A stretch of 64,000 nucleotides of DNA. Origin: Bacteroidota bacterium (GTDB lineage: Bacteria; Bacteroidota; Bacteroidia; Cytophagales; Cyclobacteriaceae). The translations under genes were made by a program, and so were the position numbers. The stretch covers positions 1 through 64,000 of the forward strand of contig JAFDZA010000005.1 in assembly GCA_018267135.1 (NCBI GenBank), given 5' to 3'. Below, one piece after another: positions 40,367 to 48,875 of this stretch (the stretch's first letter is position 1; every line of letters begins with the position of its first letter). A model generated the notes under the pieces. That model was not told the origin of the DNA. It saw nothing but the letters and a program-made list of their open reading frames with translations, and made no database searches.

Positions 40367-41533
40367 ATGAACCCGATTTTATTTGACGACCTGCCCATTC
40401 GCACCAACCTGTTGCCGTTAACTTTTACACGGCCGGTGGCAGCCATACGCATCGGTATTTTAACCATTGCCGAAAAGTGGGAGCAGGTTTTAGGTCAGCC
40501 TGTCTCTTTCGCCACCACCGGATTCCTTTCAAAAAAATACAAGAAGACAACCTCCTCCGATAATCTCTGGATAAACGGAGCCTTGTGCCCGGACGAAAAT
40601 ATTGTGGCTGCTATTAAAGATCTGAAACCAAACTCTTTGCTTCTGAAAGATTCTGTTATTCTAGCAGGGCGCAATTCAAAAGCTGAACCCCCGGAGGCCA
40701 TCCTTGGAAACACAACAGAGTACGCTCAGAATATTGTACTCATCGATCAACCCTGGAAAATTTTTCAGCAAAACGGAAATCAGATTCGGTCTGACTTTAA
40801 AAGAATTACCGCCACCCGGCAATCCAGCCCGATTACAGATCCTCACACCCGAGTGTATAAACCTGAAAATATTTTTTTGGAAGAAGGTGTAATACTTCAT
40901 GCGGCTATCCTGAATGCCGATAACGGCCCAATCTACCTCGGAAAAAAAGCACACGTGCAAGAGGGTGCTATGGTGCGCGGCCCTTTTGCTTTGGGTGAAG
41001 AATCCGTCATCAACATGGGCGGCAAGATGCGGGCCGACACCACCATAGGTCCGTTTTGCAAAATCGGAGGTGAGGTAAGCAACTCCGTATTGTTTGGAAA
41101 TTCCAACAAAGCACACGATGGATTCTTAGGAAACTCAGTATTAGGCGAATGGTGCAATCTGGGTGCCGACACCAATACTTCTAATCTGAAAAACACGTAT
41201 CAAAATGTAAAAGTATGGAGCTATGCACAAAATGATTTTATTGACATTGGAAGTCCCAATTGCGGATTGATTATGGGCGACCACAGTAAGAGCGGCATCA
41301 ACACCATGTTCAACACCGGAACAGTAGCCGGTGTCAGTTGCAATATTTTCGGAGCGGGCTTAGTACCTAAGCACATCCCTTCCTTTAGCTGGGGTGGAGC
41401 CGATGGGTTTGACGAGTACCCATTGAAAAAAGCTTTGGCAACGGCCGAGCGAGTACTGGCCAGAAAAAATTTGAAGCTGAGTGAAGCCGACCATCATATT
41501 TTAAGTTTTCTTTTTAACGAACACACCCGGTAG
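40367..41533 (+). CDS. GlmU-like sugar nucleotidyltransferase/beta-helix protein
   Basis: A 388-aa protein starting at 40367 (MNPILFDDLPIR). The N-terminal half resembles a sugar-nucleotidyltransferase domain but the usual GGxGTR loop is replaced by LPLTFTRPVAAIRIG, and the C-terminal half is a left-handed beta-helix of hexapeptide repeats (EGAMVRGPFALGEESVINMG, IGSPNCGLIMGD). NCBI-style naming would be GlmU family protein. It may bind or modify a nucleotide sugar, but the loop change argues against a normal UTP transferase. First gene of a four-gene plus-strand operon. Confidence 0.8.
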   Translation: MNPILFDDLPIRTNLLPLTFTRPVAAIRIGILTIAEKWEQVLGQPVSFATTGFLSKKYKKTTSSDNLWINGALCPDENIVAAIKDLKPNSLLLKDSVILAGRNSKAEPPEAILGNTTEYAQNIVLIDQPWKIFQQNGNQIRSDFKRITATRQSSPITDPHTRVYKPENIFLEEGVILHAAILNADNGPIYLGKKAHVQEGAMVRGPFALGEESVINMGGKMRADTTIGPFCKIGGEVSNSVLFGNSNKAHDGFLGNSVLGEWCNLGADTNTSNLKNTYQNVKVWSYAQNDFIDIGSPNCGLIMGDHSKSGINTMFNTGTVAGVSCNIFGAGLVPKHIPSFSWGGADGFDEYPLKKALATAERVLARKNLKLSEADHHILSFLFNEHTR

Positions 41534-41550
41534 CCGCTACTTTCTTCGCC

Positions 41551-42675
41551 ATGATGTTTTCTTCTATTCCCGGTCTGCACGAAGTAAAAGAAAAACTGAT
41601 TGCCTCTGTGCAAACCGGTCATCTTGCTCATGCTTTATTATTTGCCGGAAAAAGTGGTTCGCTGTCGCTGCCTGTAGCTTTGGCTTTTTCTCAGTACGTA
41701 CATTGTCAAAATAAAAACCAAACTGATGCGTGCGGTACTTGCCCGGCCTGCAGCAAAAGTTCAAAATATATTCATCCCGATACCCATTTCGTTTTTCCGC
41801 TTGCCAATACTAAAAACGAGAAAGACGAAGAATACTTCCGTTCAGAAATGTTAAAAAAATGGCGCAGTTTTTTGCTTAGCCAACCGTTTGGCAATCTGGC
41901 CGAATGGATCAGCTCGTATGGGGGTGAAGACAAACAGGCACTGATTGCCCGCGAAGAAAGTCGTGAAATTATACGAGCCCTTTCGCTTAAGCCATTTGAA
42001 AGTCGCAGCAAAATCATGATTATCTGGCTGCCCGAATTTATGCACCCCTCTGCCGCCAACGGCATTTTAAAAATCCTGGAAGAGCCGCCTGCCCAAACAT
42101 TTTTTCTGCTGGTAACCAATGCGGCCGAGCAATTGTTGCCCACCATTTTGTCGCGCACACAAACTGTGCACATTCCCTTGCTTGGCGATGAAGACATCAA
42201 CGGATATTTGCAACAGCACCACCCGATGGAAGAAAGCAAACGCCAAGAAATAGTACAGATAGCCGAGGGCGATTTGAATTTTGCCCTCCAGCTTACCGAA
42301 AGCGAAGAAGAGCCGCACCAAACACGGTTTGCCGACTGGATGCGCACTTGTTTTAAAAAAGATTTTGCCAAACTGATTACGGCCTCGGAAGCGTTTCATG
42401 AACTGGATAAGCTGGCGCAGCGAAACCTGCTCACCTACGGGCTCAGTATGATGCGTGAGTCGCTCTTGCAAGTTTCCGGGGCTGGTAAAATAAGCCGGGT
42501 AAAAGGAGCCGAAGAAAAATTCGTTCATGATTTCAGTAAAATTATTTCCTTATCAAAAATTGAATTAATTGCCCGGCAGATGAACGAGGCTGTATATCAT
42601 CTGGAACGAAACGGCAGTGCCAAAATGATTTTTATGAATCTGTCGTTGCAGATCAGTAAAGCCATCCATCCCTAA
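41551..42675 (+). CDS. holB: DNA polymerase III subunit delta'
   Basis: A 374-aa clamp-loader subunit. It shows the four-cysteine zinc module (C...DACGTCPACSKS near residues 50-65), the HPDTHFVFP segment, KIMIIWLPEFMHPSAANGILKILEEPPAQTFFLLVT, and the sensor region LPTILSRTQ. The Walker A lysine is absent (FAGKSGSLSLPV), which is normal for delta'. It acts as the stator when the clamp loader opens the sliding clamp. It is 17 bases after the GlmU-like gene and 10 before the cyclophilin gene. Confidence 0.92.
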   Translation: MMFSSIPGLHEVKEKLIASVQTGHLAHALLFAGKSGSLSLPVALAFSQYVHCQNKNQTDACGTCPACSKSSKYIHPDTHFVFPLANTKNEKDEEYFRSEMLKKWRSFLLSQPFGNLAEWISSYGGEDKQALIAREESREIIRALSLKPFESRSKIMIIWLPEFMHPSAANGILKILEEPPAQTFFLLVTNAAEQLLPTILSRTQTVHIPLLGDEDINGYLQQHHPMEESKRQEIVQIAEGDLNFALQLTESEEEPHQTRFADWMRTCFKKDFAKLITASEAFHELDKLAQRNLLTYGLSMMRESLLQVSGAGKISRVKGAEEKFVHDFSKIISLSKIELIARQMNEAVYHLERNGSAKMIFMNLSLQISKAIHP

Positions 42676-42685
42676 ATCAAATACC

Positions 42686-43555
42686 TTGAAAAAATATACG
42701 CTGGCCCTAACCTGGTTTCTTTGCTTTTCTGCCTTCGCACAGAAAAAAGAAAAAATATTTACCCTGCATACTCCGTATGGCGACATGGTAGCTGTTTTAT
42801 ATAACGAAACACCTAAACACAAAGCCAACTTTACCAAGTTAGTAGCCGAGCATTTTTACGACAGCTTATTGTTCCACCGCGTAATTGCCGGGTTTATGAT
42901 TCAGGGGGGCGACCCGGATTCTAAGCGGGCCAAAGCCGGCCAGGCTTTAGGTAGTGGCGGCCCCGGCTACACCGTAGAAGCGGAGTTCGTTCCTACCCGC
43001 TTTCATAAAAAAGGAGCATTGGCCGCGGCTCGTTTAAGCGATGCGCAAAACCCAACTAAGGCTTCGAGTGGAAGTCAGTTTTATATTGTACAGGGAAAGC
43101 AACTCACGGCCGATGAAGCCGATGAGCTAAAGTACGATCAGAGCAAGTTAAACCAAGCTTTACAGCAGTACCTGGCAAAGCCCGAACACGCATTGCTGCG
43201 CGATTCATTAACCCAACTATACAGCACAGGCGACTTGCTGCGTTTTAAAAAGAAAGTTTTTGCGCTGGCTCCCGCGCTGGAAAAAGAAACCGGTTTTATC
43301 ATTATAAAAGAAATTCCGGAAGAGAGGATAAAAGCCTACACCACATTGGGCGGCACGCCCCGGCTGGATGGCAACTACACGGTGTTTGGCGAACTCATTG
43401 CCGGCCAGGAAGTGCTTGATAAAATTGCGGCCGTAAAAAAAGATGGCAACGACCGGCCTGCCGAAAATGTGCGCATGTTCATTTCCATGAAAGAACTTTC
43501 TAAAAAGAAGATTGCTAAACTCTACGGGTACCATTTTCCTTCCTTACAAAAATGA
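42686..43555 (+). CDS. Periplasmic cyclophilin-type peptidylprolyl isomerase
   Basis: A 289-aa enzyme with a TTG start (42686) and a signal peptide (LTWFLCFSAFAQ). Cyclophilin motifs are present: YDSLLFHRVIAGFMIQGGDP, GSGGPGYTVEAEF, SGSQFYIVQG and LDGNYTVFGELIAGQEVLDKIA. An extra segment of about 100 aa rich in Lys/Gln/Leu lies between the QFYIVQG strand and the last part. It helps fold exported proteins. It overlaps the reductase gene by four bases (ATGA). Confidence 0.9.
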   Translation: MKKYTLALTWFLCFSAFAQKKEKIFTLHTPYGDMVAVLYNETPKHKANFTKLVAEHFYDSLLFHRVIAGFMIQGGDPDSKRAKAGQALGSGGPGYTVEAEFVPTRFHKKGALAAARLSDAQNPTKASSGSQFYIVQGKQLTADEADELKYDQSKLNQALQQYLAKPEHALLRDSLTQLYSTGDLLRFKKKVFALAPALEKETGFIIIKEIPEERIKAYTTLGGTPRLDGNYTVFGELIAGQEVLDKIAAVKKDGNDRPAENVRMFISMKELSKKKIAKLYGYHFPSLQK

Positions 43556-44442
43556 AAATACTGATAACAGGCAGCAACGGTTTGCTGGGGCAAAAGCTGG
43601 TCGAACTCATCTCCTCTAAACCTGCACACCACTTGATTGCTACCGCTAAAGCGAAGTCCGTTTTTTCGCACGGGGTAGATTTTTACCCGATGGATGTTAC
43701 CTCTTCTGCCGAAATTGAAAATGTCCTTATCGCCACCCGGCCCGAAGTGGTGATCCATACGGCCGCGCTAACACAGGTTGATCAATGTGAAAGCGAAAAA
43801 GAAAAATGTTGGCTCAACAACGTTACGGCCGTTGAGTATTTGGTAAAGGCCTGTCAAAAAATAAATGCCCACCTCATCCATCTTTCTACCGATTTTATTT
43901 TTGACGGAACTCATGGCCCGCTCGATGAAAACGAAAAACCAAACCCATTGAGCTATTATGGTGAAAGCAAGTTAGCTGCTGAAAAAATTGTACAAACAAG
44001 CCCCATCCGTTGGTCGATCGTGCGCACCGTTTTGGTATATGGAGTAACCCAAGACATGAGCCGCAGCAATATTGTGTTGTGGGTGAAAAAAAATTTAGAA
44101 GATGAAACCGCAATTAATGTGGTGAACGACCAATGGCGCACACCCACGTTGGCCGAAGATTTAGCAACCGGTTGTTACCTCGCGGCCATAAAAAAAGCAA
44201 AAGGCATTTTTAATATTTCGGGCGAAGAGATGATGACCCCCTACGACATCGCGATTGCCACGGCCGAATTTTTTAAACTAAATAAATCCTTGATTCGGCA
44301 AACTGATTCAACCAAGTTTACTCAACCCGCCAAGCGCCCGGCAAAAACGGGTTTTATCATTGATAAAGCGAAGCGAGAGTTGGGTTATCAACCGCATTCA
44401 TTTAAGGAAGGCCTTTCCATCCTGGCCGGGCAGTTGCGTTAA
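43552..44442 (+). CDS. SDR family NAD(P)-dependent reductase, RfbD-like
   Basis: A 296-aa extended SDR with NAD(P)-binding TGSNGLLGQ near residues 6-14, HTAALTQVDQCE, the catalytic STDFIFDG...YYGESKLAAE (YxxxK near residue 143), and a C-terminal sugar-binding part. It fits the dTDP-4-dehydrorhamnose reductase (RfbD) subfamily, but no other rhamnose genes are near, so the substrate is open. It is coupled to the cyclophilin gene by an ATGA overlap and ends the operon. Confidence 0.85.
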   Translation: MKILITGSNGLLGQKLVELISSKPAHHLIATAKAKSVFSHGVDFYPMDVTSSAEIENVLIATRPEVVIHTAALTQVDQCESEKEKCWLNNVTAVEYLVKACQKINAHLIHLSTDFIFDGTHGPLDENEKPNPLSYYGESKLAAEKIVQTSPIRWSIVRTVLVYGVTQDMSRSNIVLWVKKNLEDETAINVVNDQWRTPTLAEDLATGCYLAAIKKAKGIFNISGEEMMTPYDIAIATAEFFKLNKSLIRQTDSTKFTQPAKRPAKTGFIIDKAKRELGYQPHSFKEGLSILAGQLR

Positions 44443-44465
44443 CAACCGGATAGAAATTTTCGACA

Positions 44466-45212
44466 TTAAATCCCTAACACACTTTTCAATTTAGCATAAC
44501 CCGGTTGGCTCAGAGGAATTCGGGTGCCGTTTTTAAGCAACGCCAAGTGGTTATCTTTTTCAGCCGGCTCTATGCGTGTGAGTTCTTGCAGATTTAGTAA
44601 GTACGAGCGATGGACACGCACAAACTGATGAGCATCTAATGTCTTCTCAAAAAACGACATTGTTTTTTTCTTTAAATAAAAACCTTCGGCTGTAAAAATT
44701 TTAACATAGTCGTCAAACGCTTCGAGGTAGAATATTTTATGAAGCGGCAACACAATAATATTCTGGCCTTTTTTTACCACTACCCGATTTTGGCTTTCGG
44801 GCGAAGCTATTTCTTCTGAAAAAGATGGGGGCAACAAAATATTTTTTCGATTTAAAAATTTATTCACCGCCACCTCAAACCGGTCTCTCCCAAATGGTTT
44901 TAATAAATAATCCAGGGCGTGTGCCTCAAATGCTTTCAGGGCATATTCATCGAAAGCCGTGGTGAAGATTACTGCAGGCGGATTGTCAACCAATTCCAAC
45001 ATTTCAAACCCGTTGATCTTCGGCATCTGAATATCCAGAAAAATTAAATCGGGTTGATATTGCGCGATGGCTTTTACGCCTTCAAAACCATCGCCACATT
45101 CGGCCACTATCGTTAGTTGGGTAAAAGAACGAAGGTATTCTTTTACCAAACTGCGCGCGAGCGGCTCATCATCAATAAGAATAATTTTTAGCGGTGAAGA
45201 AAAAGTGCTCAT
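44466..45212 (-). CDS. LytTR-family response regulator
   Basis: A 248-aa regulator with a receiver (acidic pair DDE near residue 14, phospho-acceptor Asp in LIFLDIQMPKI near 57, Lys in YLLKPFG near 107) and a C-terminal LytTR DNA-binding domain (FYLEAFDDYVKIFT, HRSYLLNLQELTRI). Its partner should be the 7TM/5TM-type kinase just upstream, but the two are separated by 461 bases that hold a transposase remnant. It converges on the RfbD-like gene. Confidence 0.92.
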   Translation of the reverse strand: MSTFSSPLKIILIDDEPLARSLVKEYLRSFTQLTIVAECGDGFEGVKAIAQYQPDLIFLDIQMPKINGFEMLELVDNPPAVIFTTAFDEYALKAFEAHALDYLLKPFGRDRFEVAVNKFLNRKNILLPPSFSEEIASPESQNRVVVKKGQNIIVLPLHKIFYLEAFDDYVKIFTAEGFYLKKKTMSFFEKTLDAHQFVRVHRSYLLNLQELTRIEPAEKDNHLALLKNGTRIPLSQPGYAKLKSVLGI

Positions 45213-45242
45213 AGTTAGTCAGCGCAAAAATAACTCCAAATT

Positions 45243-45459
45243 TTACAATGGAATAATAAGCGGCACATCCCAGCAGGGCACCACGCTGCTGGGGTTAATG
45301 CTCATCGAATTGCGCTTCACCTCTTCGGGCTTAGATCCATTTTGAATGCGCCTTATCAGGTGGATATGATTCGGCATGATCACCCGCGCACACTTTCACT
45401 TGGCCAGCCTTAACCCGATACTTCAGCCCTTCAATGACAATTCGCTTCGCTTGTCTCAA
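45243..45459 (-). pseudogene. Remnant of a REP-associated tyrosine (Y1/IS200-like) transposase
   Basis: On the minus strand two short frames join across a shift near 45384. The upper one (45459 down) reads a helix ending GLKYRVKAGQVKV, and the lower one starts VIMPNHIHLIRRIQNGS and stops at 45243. VMPNHxHLI is the HUH metal-binding motif of Y1 transposases of the RAYT type. The catalytic tyrosine region and most of the protein are gone and several stops lie around it. It lies between the two halves of a two-component system, so it marks an old insertion. Confidence 0.75.
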
Positions 45460-45673
45460 GCAACTTCAGTCAGTCATAACATACTGCCGCAAAAAATCGA
45501 ACGTCATGTTGTTCTACAACCATGCACGCAAAGCTATTGAATAAAAGATCGTTAGTCAGGCGACCAACAATAACATTTTTTTACTAACGACAACTCAGGG
45601 ATGCAGTGGGTTTATTCATAGGCAATGGTCACAAAAATAAATTCCAATTTTTAAAATCTCTTTTTCGGAGCGA

Positions 45674-46696
45674 TCAATGCTGTTGCGGAATTTTAATTGA
45701 CGTACTAAACCAATTTTCCTCTTGTCGGGTAGTGAGCAGATCGTTTCGGTAGTAGAGCAAAGAAAGCCTTCGCTTAACCGAACGGAGGCCAAAGCCCGTT
45801 CCCTTTTTGGGGGAAGCTGTTGTTTGTGCATCAAACGGGTTTTTAATTTCAATACACAATTCTGTTTTTTCAGCCCAGGCTTTAATATAAATCTCCACGT
45901 TGCCGGTGGTATCGTACAATCCAAACTTAATGGCATTTTCTAAAATCGGTTGCAGCAGAAGAGACGGGAGTTTCAGTTGCCGCGTTGGTTCATCCGCTTC
46001 AAAAATGGTATGCAACCGGTGGCCAAAGCGCACTTTTTCTATTTCAAGATATAATTGGAGATGATGAAGTTCTTCGCTGAGGGGAATCAGTTGGTTGGCT
46101 TCTTTCTTTACTGTTCCTCGCAGGAAATCAGAAAGATGTTCAATCATTTTACGCGCTTGCTCGGGCTGCGAAAGCGTGAGAGCGCTAATGGAGTTTAAAC
46201 TGTTAAATAAAAAATGGGGCTGCAGTTGCTGGCGCAAGTTAGAAAGCTCAGCTTCGCGCATCAGCCGGTCCGATTCTTTGGCGCGCAGCTCACTTTGTTG
46301 TTGCTCCTGAATAAAAAAGAAAAGCCAGCCATCCATGGCGGCCATCATCAACATCAGCTTGATAAAAATAAACCGGATCAGGAGGGTTGAATTAATCCAT
46401 CTTACATAGTAATCGCTCTGCGAAAGAAACTGTAGGGAAGAAAAAATAATAAAACTACTGACTATCGAAAGTGCCAGCGCACTAACCATAACGGTAACGG
46501 CATTTTTTATGGAGGGGCGAAAATATTTTACAATCGTAATCATAACATAGCTTGCCATCACCAAAACAGTGCTGGTTACGGCTGCATCCAGGCACGATTC
46601 CCGAAGCGAAACCCCGTACTGCATCAATACCCATGTTTGGAAGCAGCCCAGTCCCAGCCAGAAACCGATAAAAAATTTTTGCATGGTATGTTTCAT
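45674..46696 (-). CDS. LytS-type sensor histidine kinase
   Basis: A 340-aa membrane kinase with about four N-terminal helices (residues 5-125), a coiled-coil linker, the His_kinase domain with the acceptor His in QLQPHFLFNSLNSISAL near 160, and an ATPase domain with LLLQPILENAIKFGL and GTGFGLRSVKRRLSLLY. It pairs with the LytTR regulator. It follows the DUF4288 gene with a one-base gap, so the LiaF-like, DUF4288 and kinase genes form one operon. Confidence 0.9.
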   Translation of the reverse strand: MKHTMQKFFIGFWLGLGCFQTWVLMQYGVSLRESCLDAAVTSTVLVMASYVMITIVKYFRPSIKNAVTVMVSALALSIVSSFIIFSSLQFLSQSDYYVRWINSTLLIRFIFIKLMLMMAAMDGWLFFFIQEQQQSELRAKESDRLMREAELSNLRQQLQPHFLFNSLNSISALTLSQPEQARKMIEHLSDFLRGTVKKEANQLIPLSEELHHLQLYLEIEKVRFGHRLHTIFEADEPTRQLKLPSLLLQPILENAIKFGLYDTTGNVEIYIKAWAEKTELCIEIKNPFDAQTTASPKKGTGFGLRSVKRRLSLLYYRNDLLTTRQEENWFSTSIKIPQQH

Positions 46697-46697
46697 G

Positions 46698-47039
46698 CTA
46701 AAAAACAGAGTACGTTGTTTCCCGCATACGCACGGCCCGATGATGGATGTAGTTGATATAATTGGCCGCTTCTTCTACTTCGCGCACTTGCGAGTGTAAC
46801 TCCGTTCCGTTTTTAAGTTCTTTCACCGGTTGAATATCGGCCACATTTACAAACTCCCAGCACACCGAACCATGCGCCTGATTGATGACCGAATCTTCTG
46901 AATTGATTCCAAGCATACGCGCCTGAAGAAACGCCTCTTCAAAGGCAGGAGCTTCAATTAGACGAAGGTGTTCATCAAATTGAGGTTTTTGCATTCCCTC
47001 GCCTTTAATTTGAAAAATGAGTTTAGCGATATACCACAT
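46698..47039 (-). CDS. DUF4288 domain protein
   Basis: A 113-aa soluble protein. WYIAKLIFQIKGEG...PQFDEHLRLIEAPAFEEAFLQARMLG followed by WEFVNVADI fits the DUF4288 family, of unknown function. It lies between a LiaF-like membrane protein and a LytS-type kinase in a tight run, so it may be part of the same envelope-sensing circuit. Confidence 0.8.
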   Translation of the reverse strand: MWYIAKLIFQIKGEGMQKPQFDEHLRLIEAPAFEEAFLQARMLGINSEDSVINQAHGSVCWEFVNVADIQPVKELKNGTELHSQVREVEEAANYINYIHHRAVRMRETTYSVF

Positions 47040-47056
47040 AACTTATGAGATACGGA

Positions 47057-47752
47057 TTAATAACTTTTGATTTCAATCCCTCCAAAAACTACGGTGCCTT
47101 TCAAGATCAATGTTTTGTCTGAAACTTCGGAGGTGTCGCGTCTCTTGTCTTCTACCGATGCAAATACACAGTCCACATACGATTGGATTTTCCAGTGAGC
47201 CGGAACAATTAATTTCGCTCCGCCAAACACTACGTTTACTTCCAGCGTAGCCGAGCCGTTGATGTCGGCCTGAGAAAAATCAATGTCGTTTCCACCAAAT
47301 ACGGTGTTAATTTCGCCTCCTTTAAAATCGTGTGTCATTATTTTTTTTTTCGAACCGCCAAATACGGAATTAACATCTAGCTGGTCGTCTGTGGCCGGGG
47401 TGTTTTCATAACGCCATTCTCTCCAGTGCTTTCGGGGTTTAAACATCATCCAAAACCCGACCAGAATAATGGCCATCGGCCAGATGTAATGGCGAATATT
47501 GATTTCGGTATATTCTTCCAGTAAAAAAGCTCCGCCTATCAGCAATAAAATCATCCAGCCACCGGGGCGAAACATCCTGCGGGCACCCAAGAAAACGCCT
47601 AGCCCGATAAGGAACACTTGCCAGGTTAAAATCCATTCGGGAATTTCCAACCCCATCTGGCGGCCCAGCAGCACACCTCCAATAATAATTAATATCATTC
47701 CGGCAAAAACCTTACCGGATCTGGGTTCAGTAGAACGATCTTTTGTTTCCAT
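47057..47752 (-). CDS. LiaF-like envelope-stress membrane protein
   Basis: A 231-aa protein with about four membrane segments in the first 115 residues (LiaI/LiaF-like TM domain) and a C-terminal beta-strand-rich domain with repeated VFGGxxxxI/V motifs (INTVFGGNDIDF, EVNVVFGGAKLIV), the toastrack/cell wall-active antibiotics response fold. LiaF homologues restrain a kinase until the envelope is stressed. Here it is the first gene ahead of DUF4288 and the LytS-type kinase, which fits that role. Confidence 0.85.
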   Translation of the reverse strand: METKDRSTEPRSGKVFAGMILIIIGGVLLGRQMGLEIPEWILTWQVFLIGLGVFLGARRMFRPGGWMILLLIGGAFLLEEYTEINIRHYIWPMAIILVGFWMMFKPRKHWREWRYENTPATDDQLDVNSVFGGSKKKIMTHDFKGGEINTVFGGNDIDFSQADINGSATLEVNVVFGGAKLIVPAHWKIQSYVDCVFASVEDKRRDTSEVSDKTLILKGTVVFGGIEIKSY

Positions 47753-47894
47753 TGTTTTTTTGAATTGATACTCAAAAGAACGAAGATTTGGCCGGTCGGG
47801 CTATTGCCAATAGGTCGCCTCCCGGAAAAAGTAGGCGAATGCAGGGTTGGTGTAGGTAAAGACAGTATGTTATCTTTCGTCTCAACCATTCATT

Positions 47895-48875
47895 ATGAAA
47901 ATCTTAAAAATTACAGGTACTGTTTTGGGGGTTCTCCTGTTAGTAATTATTGTCCTGCTAACGTATGTTAAAACGGCCCTGCCAAATGTGGATGCAGCTC
48001 CGGCATTAACAATAGAATACACACCGGAACGAATAGCCCAGGGTGAATATCTGGCAACCCATGTAACGGTGTGTATGGATTGTCATTCCAAACGAGATTG
48101 GTCTAAATTTTCCGGCCCCTTGGTGGCCGGCACAACAGGCCAGGGGGGCGAACGGTTCGATCAGACGGTAGGCATGCCCGGTATCTATTTTTCTAAAAAC
48201 ATTACGCCCGAAGGCATCAGCCGATATACCGATGGGGAGTTGTTTCGGATCATTACCACAGGAGTAACCAAAGAAGGCAAAGCGCTCTTTCCGTTAATGC
48301 CATTCACCTATTATGGCCGCATGGATCCCGAAGATATCTATTCCATTATTGCTTACGTTCGCTCTTTGAAGTCAATCAAAAATGAAGTGCCTGAGTCGGC
48401 ATCCGATTTTCCCATGAATTTTATCATCAATACACTTCCCCAAAAAGCCGACCCGCACAAACGCCCGGATACTACCGACCTGATAACTTACGGAGCCTAT
48501 ATGACCAACGCTTCGGGTTGCCGCGAATGCCACACACGCATAGAGAAAGGACAAATCATTGAAGAATTTGCGTTTAGTGGCGGGCGCGAATTTCAAATGC
48601 CCGATGGTTCGATCATCCGTTCCTCTAATTTAACGAAGGACATCAAGACGGGCATTGGCCAATGGACGGAAGAGCAATTCATTCAACGATTTAAAGTCTA
48701 TACCGATTCTTCCGGAAAAAATATATCGGTTAGGCCGGGCGAGTTTAATTCGGTTATGCCCTGGACCATGTATGCCGGTATGAATCGCCAAGACTTAAGA
48801 GCGATCTTCGCTTATCTTAAAACGATAAAAGCCATTCCCAACAAAGTAGAAAAATTTACATCCACTGTAAACTAA
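47895..48875 (+). CDS. Membrane-anchored diheme cytochrome c
   Basis: A 326-aa protein with one N-terminal membrane anchor (VLGVLLLVIIVLLTYV) and two heme-binding motifs, CMDCH near residue 59 and CRECH near 214, each in its own cytochrome c domain. Methionine ligands are probably in the PLMPFTYYGRM and MPWTMYAGM segments, the usual arrangement. It is exposed to the periplasm and likely carries electrons to a terminal oxidase or from a dehydrogenase not in the window. Its stop abuts that of the convergent MMPL gene without a gap. Confidence 0.92.
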   Translation: MKILKITGTVLGVLLLVIIVLLTYVKTALPNVDAAPALTIEYTPERIAQGEYLATHVTVCMDCHSKRDWSKFSGPLVAGTTGQGGERFDQTVGMPGIYFSKNITPEGISRYTDGELFRIITTGVTKEGKALFPLMPFTYYGRMDPEDIYSIIAYVRSLKSIKNEVPESASDFPMNFIINTLPQKADPHKRPDTTDLITYGAYMTNASGCRECHTRIEKGQIIEEFAFSGGREFQMPDGSIIRSSNLTKDIKTGIGQWTEEQFIQRFKVYTDSSGKNISVRPGEFNSVMPWTMYAGMNRQDLRAIFAYLKTIKAIPNKVEKFTSTVN

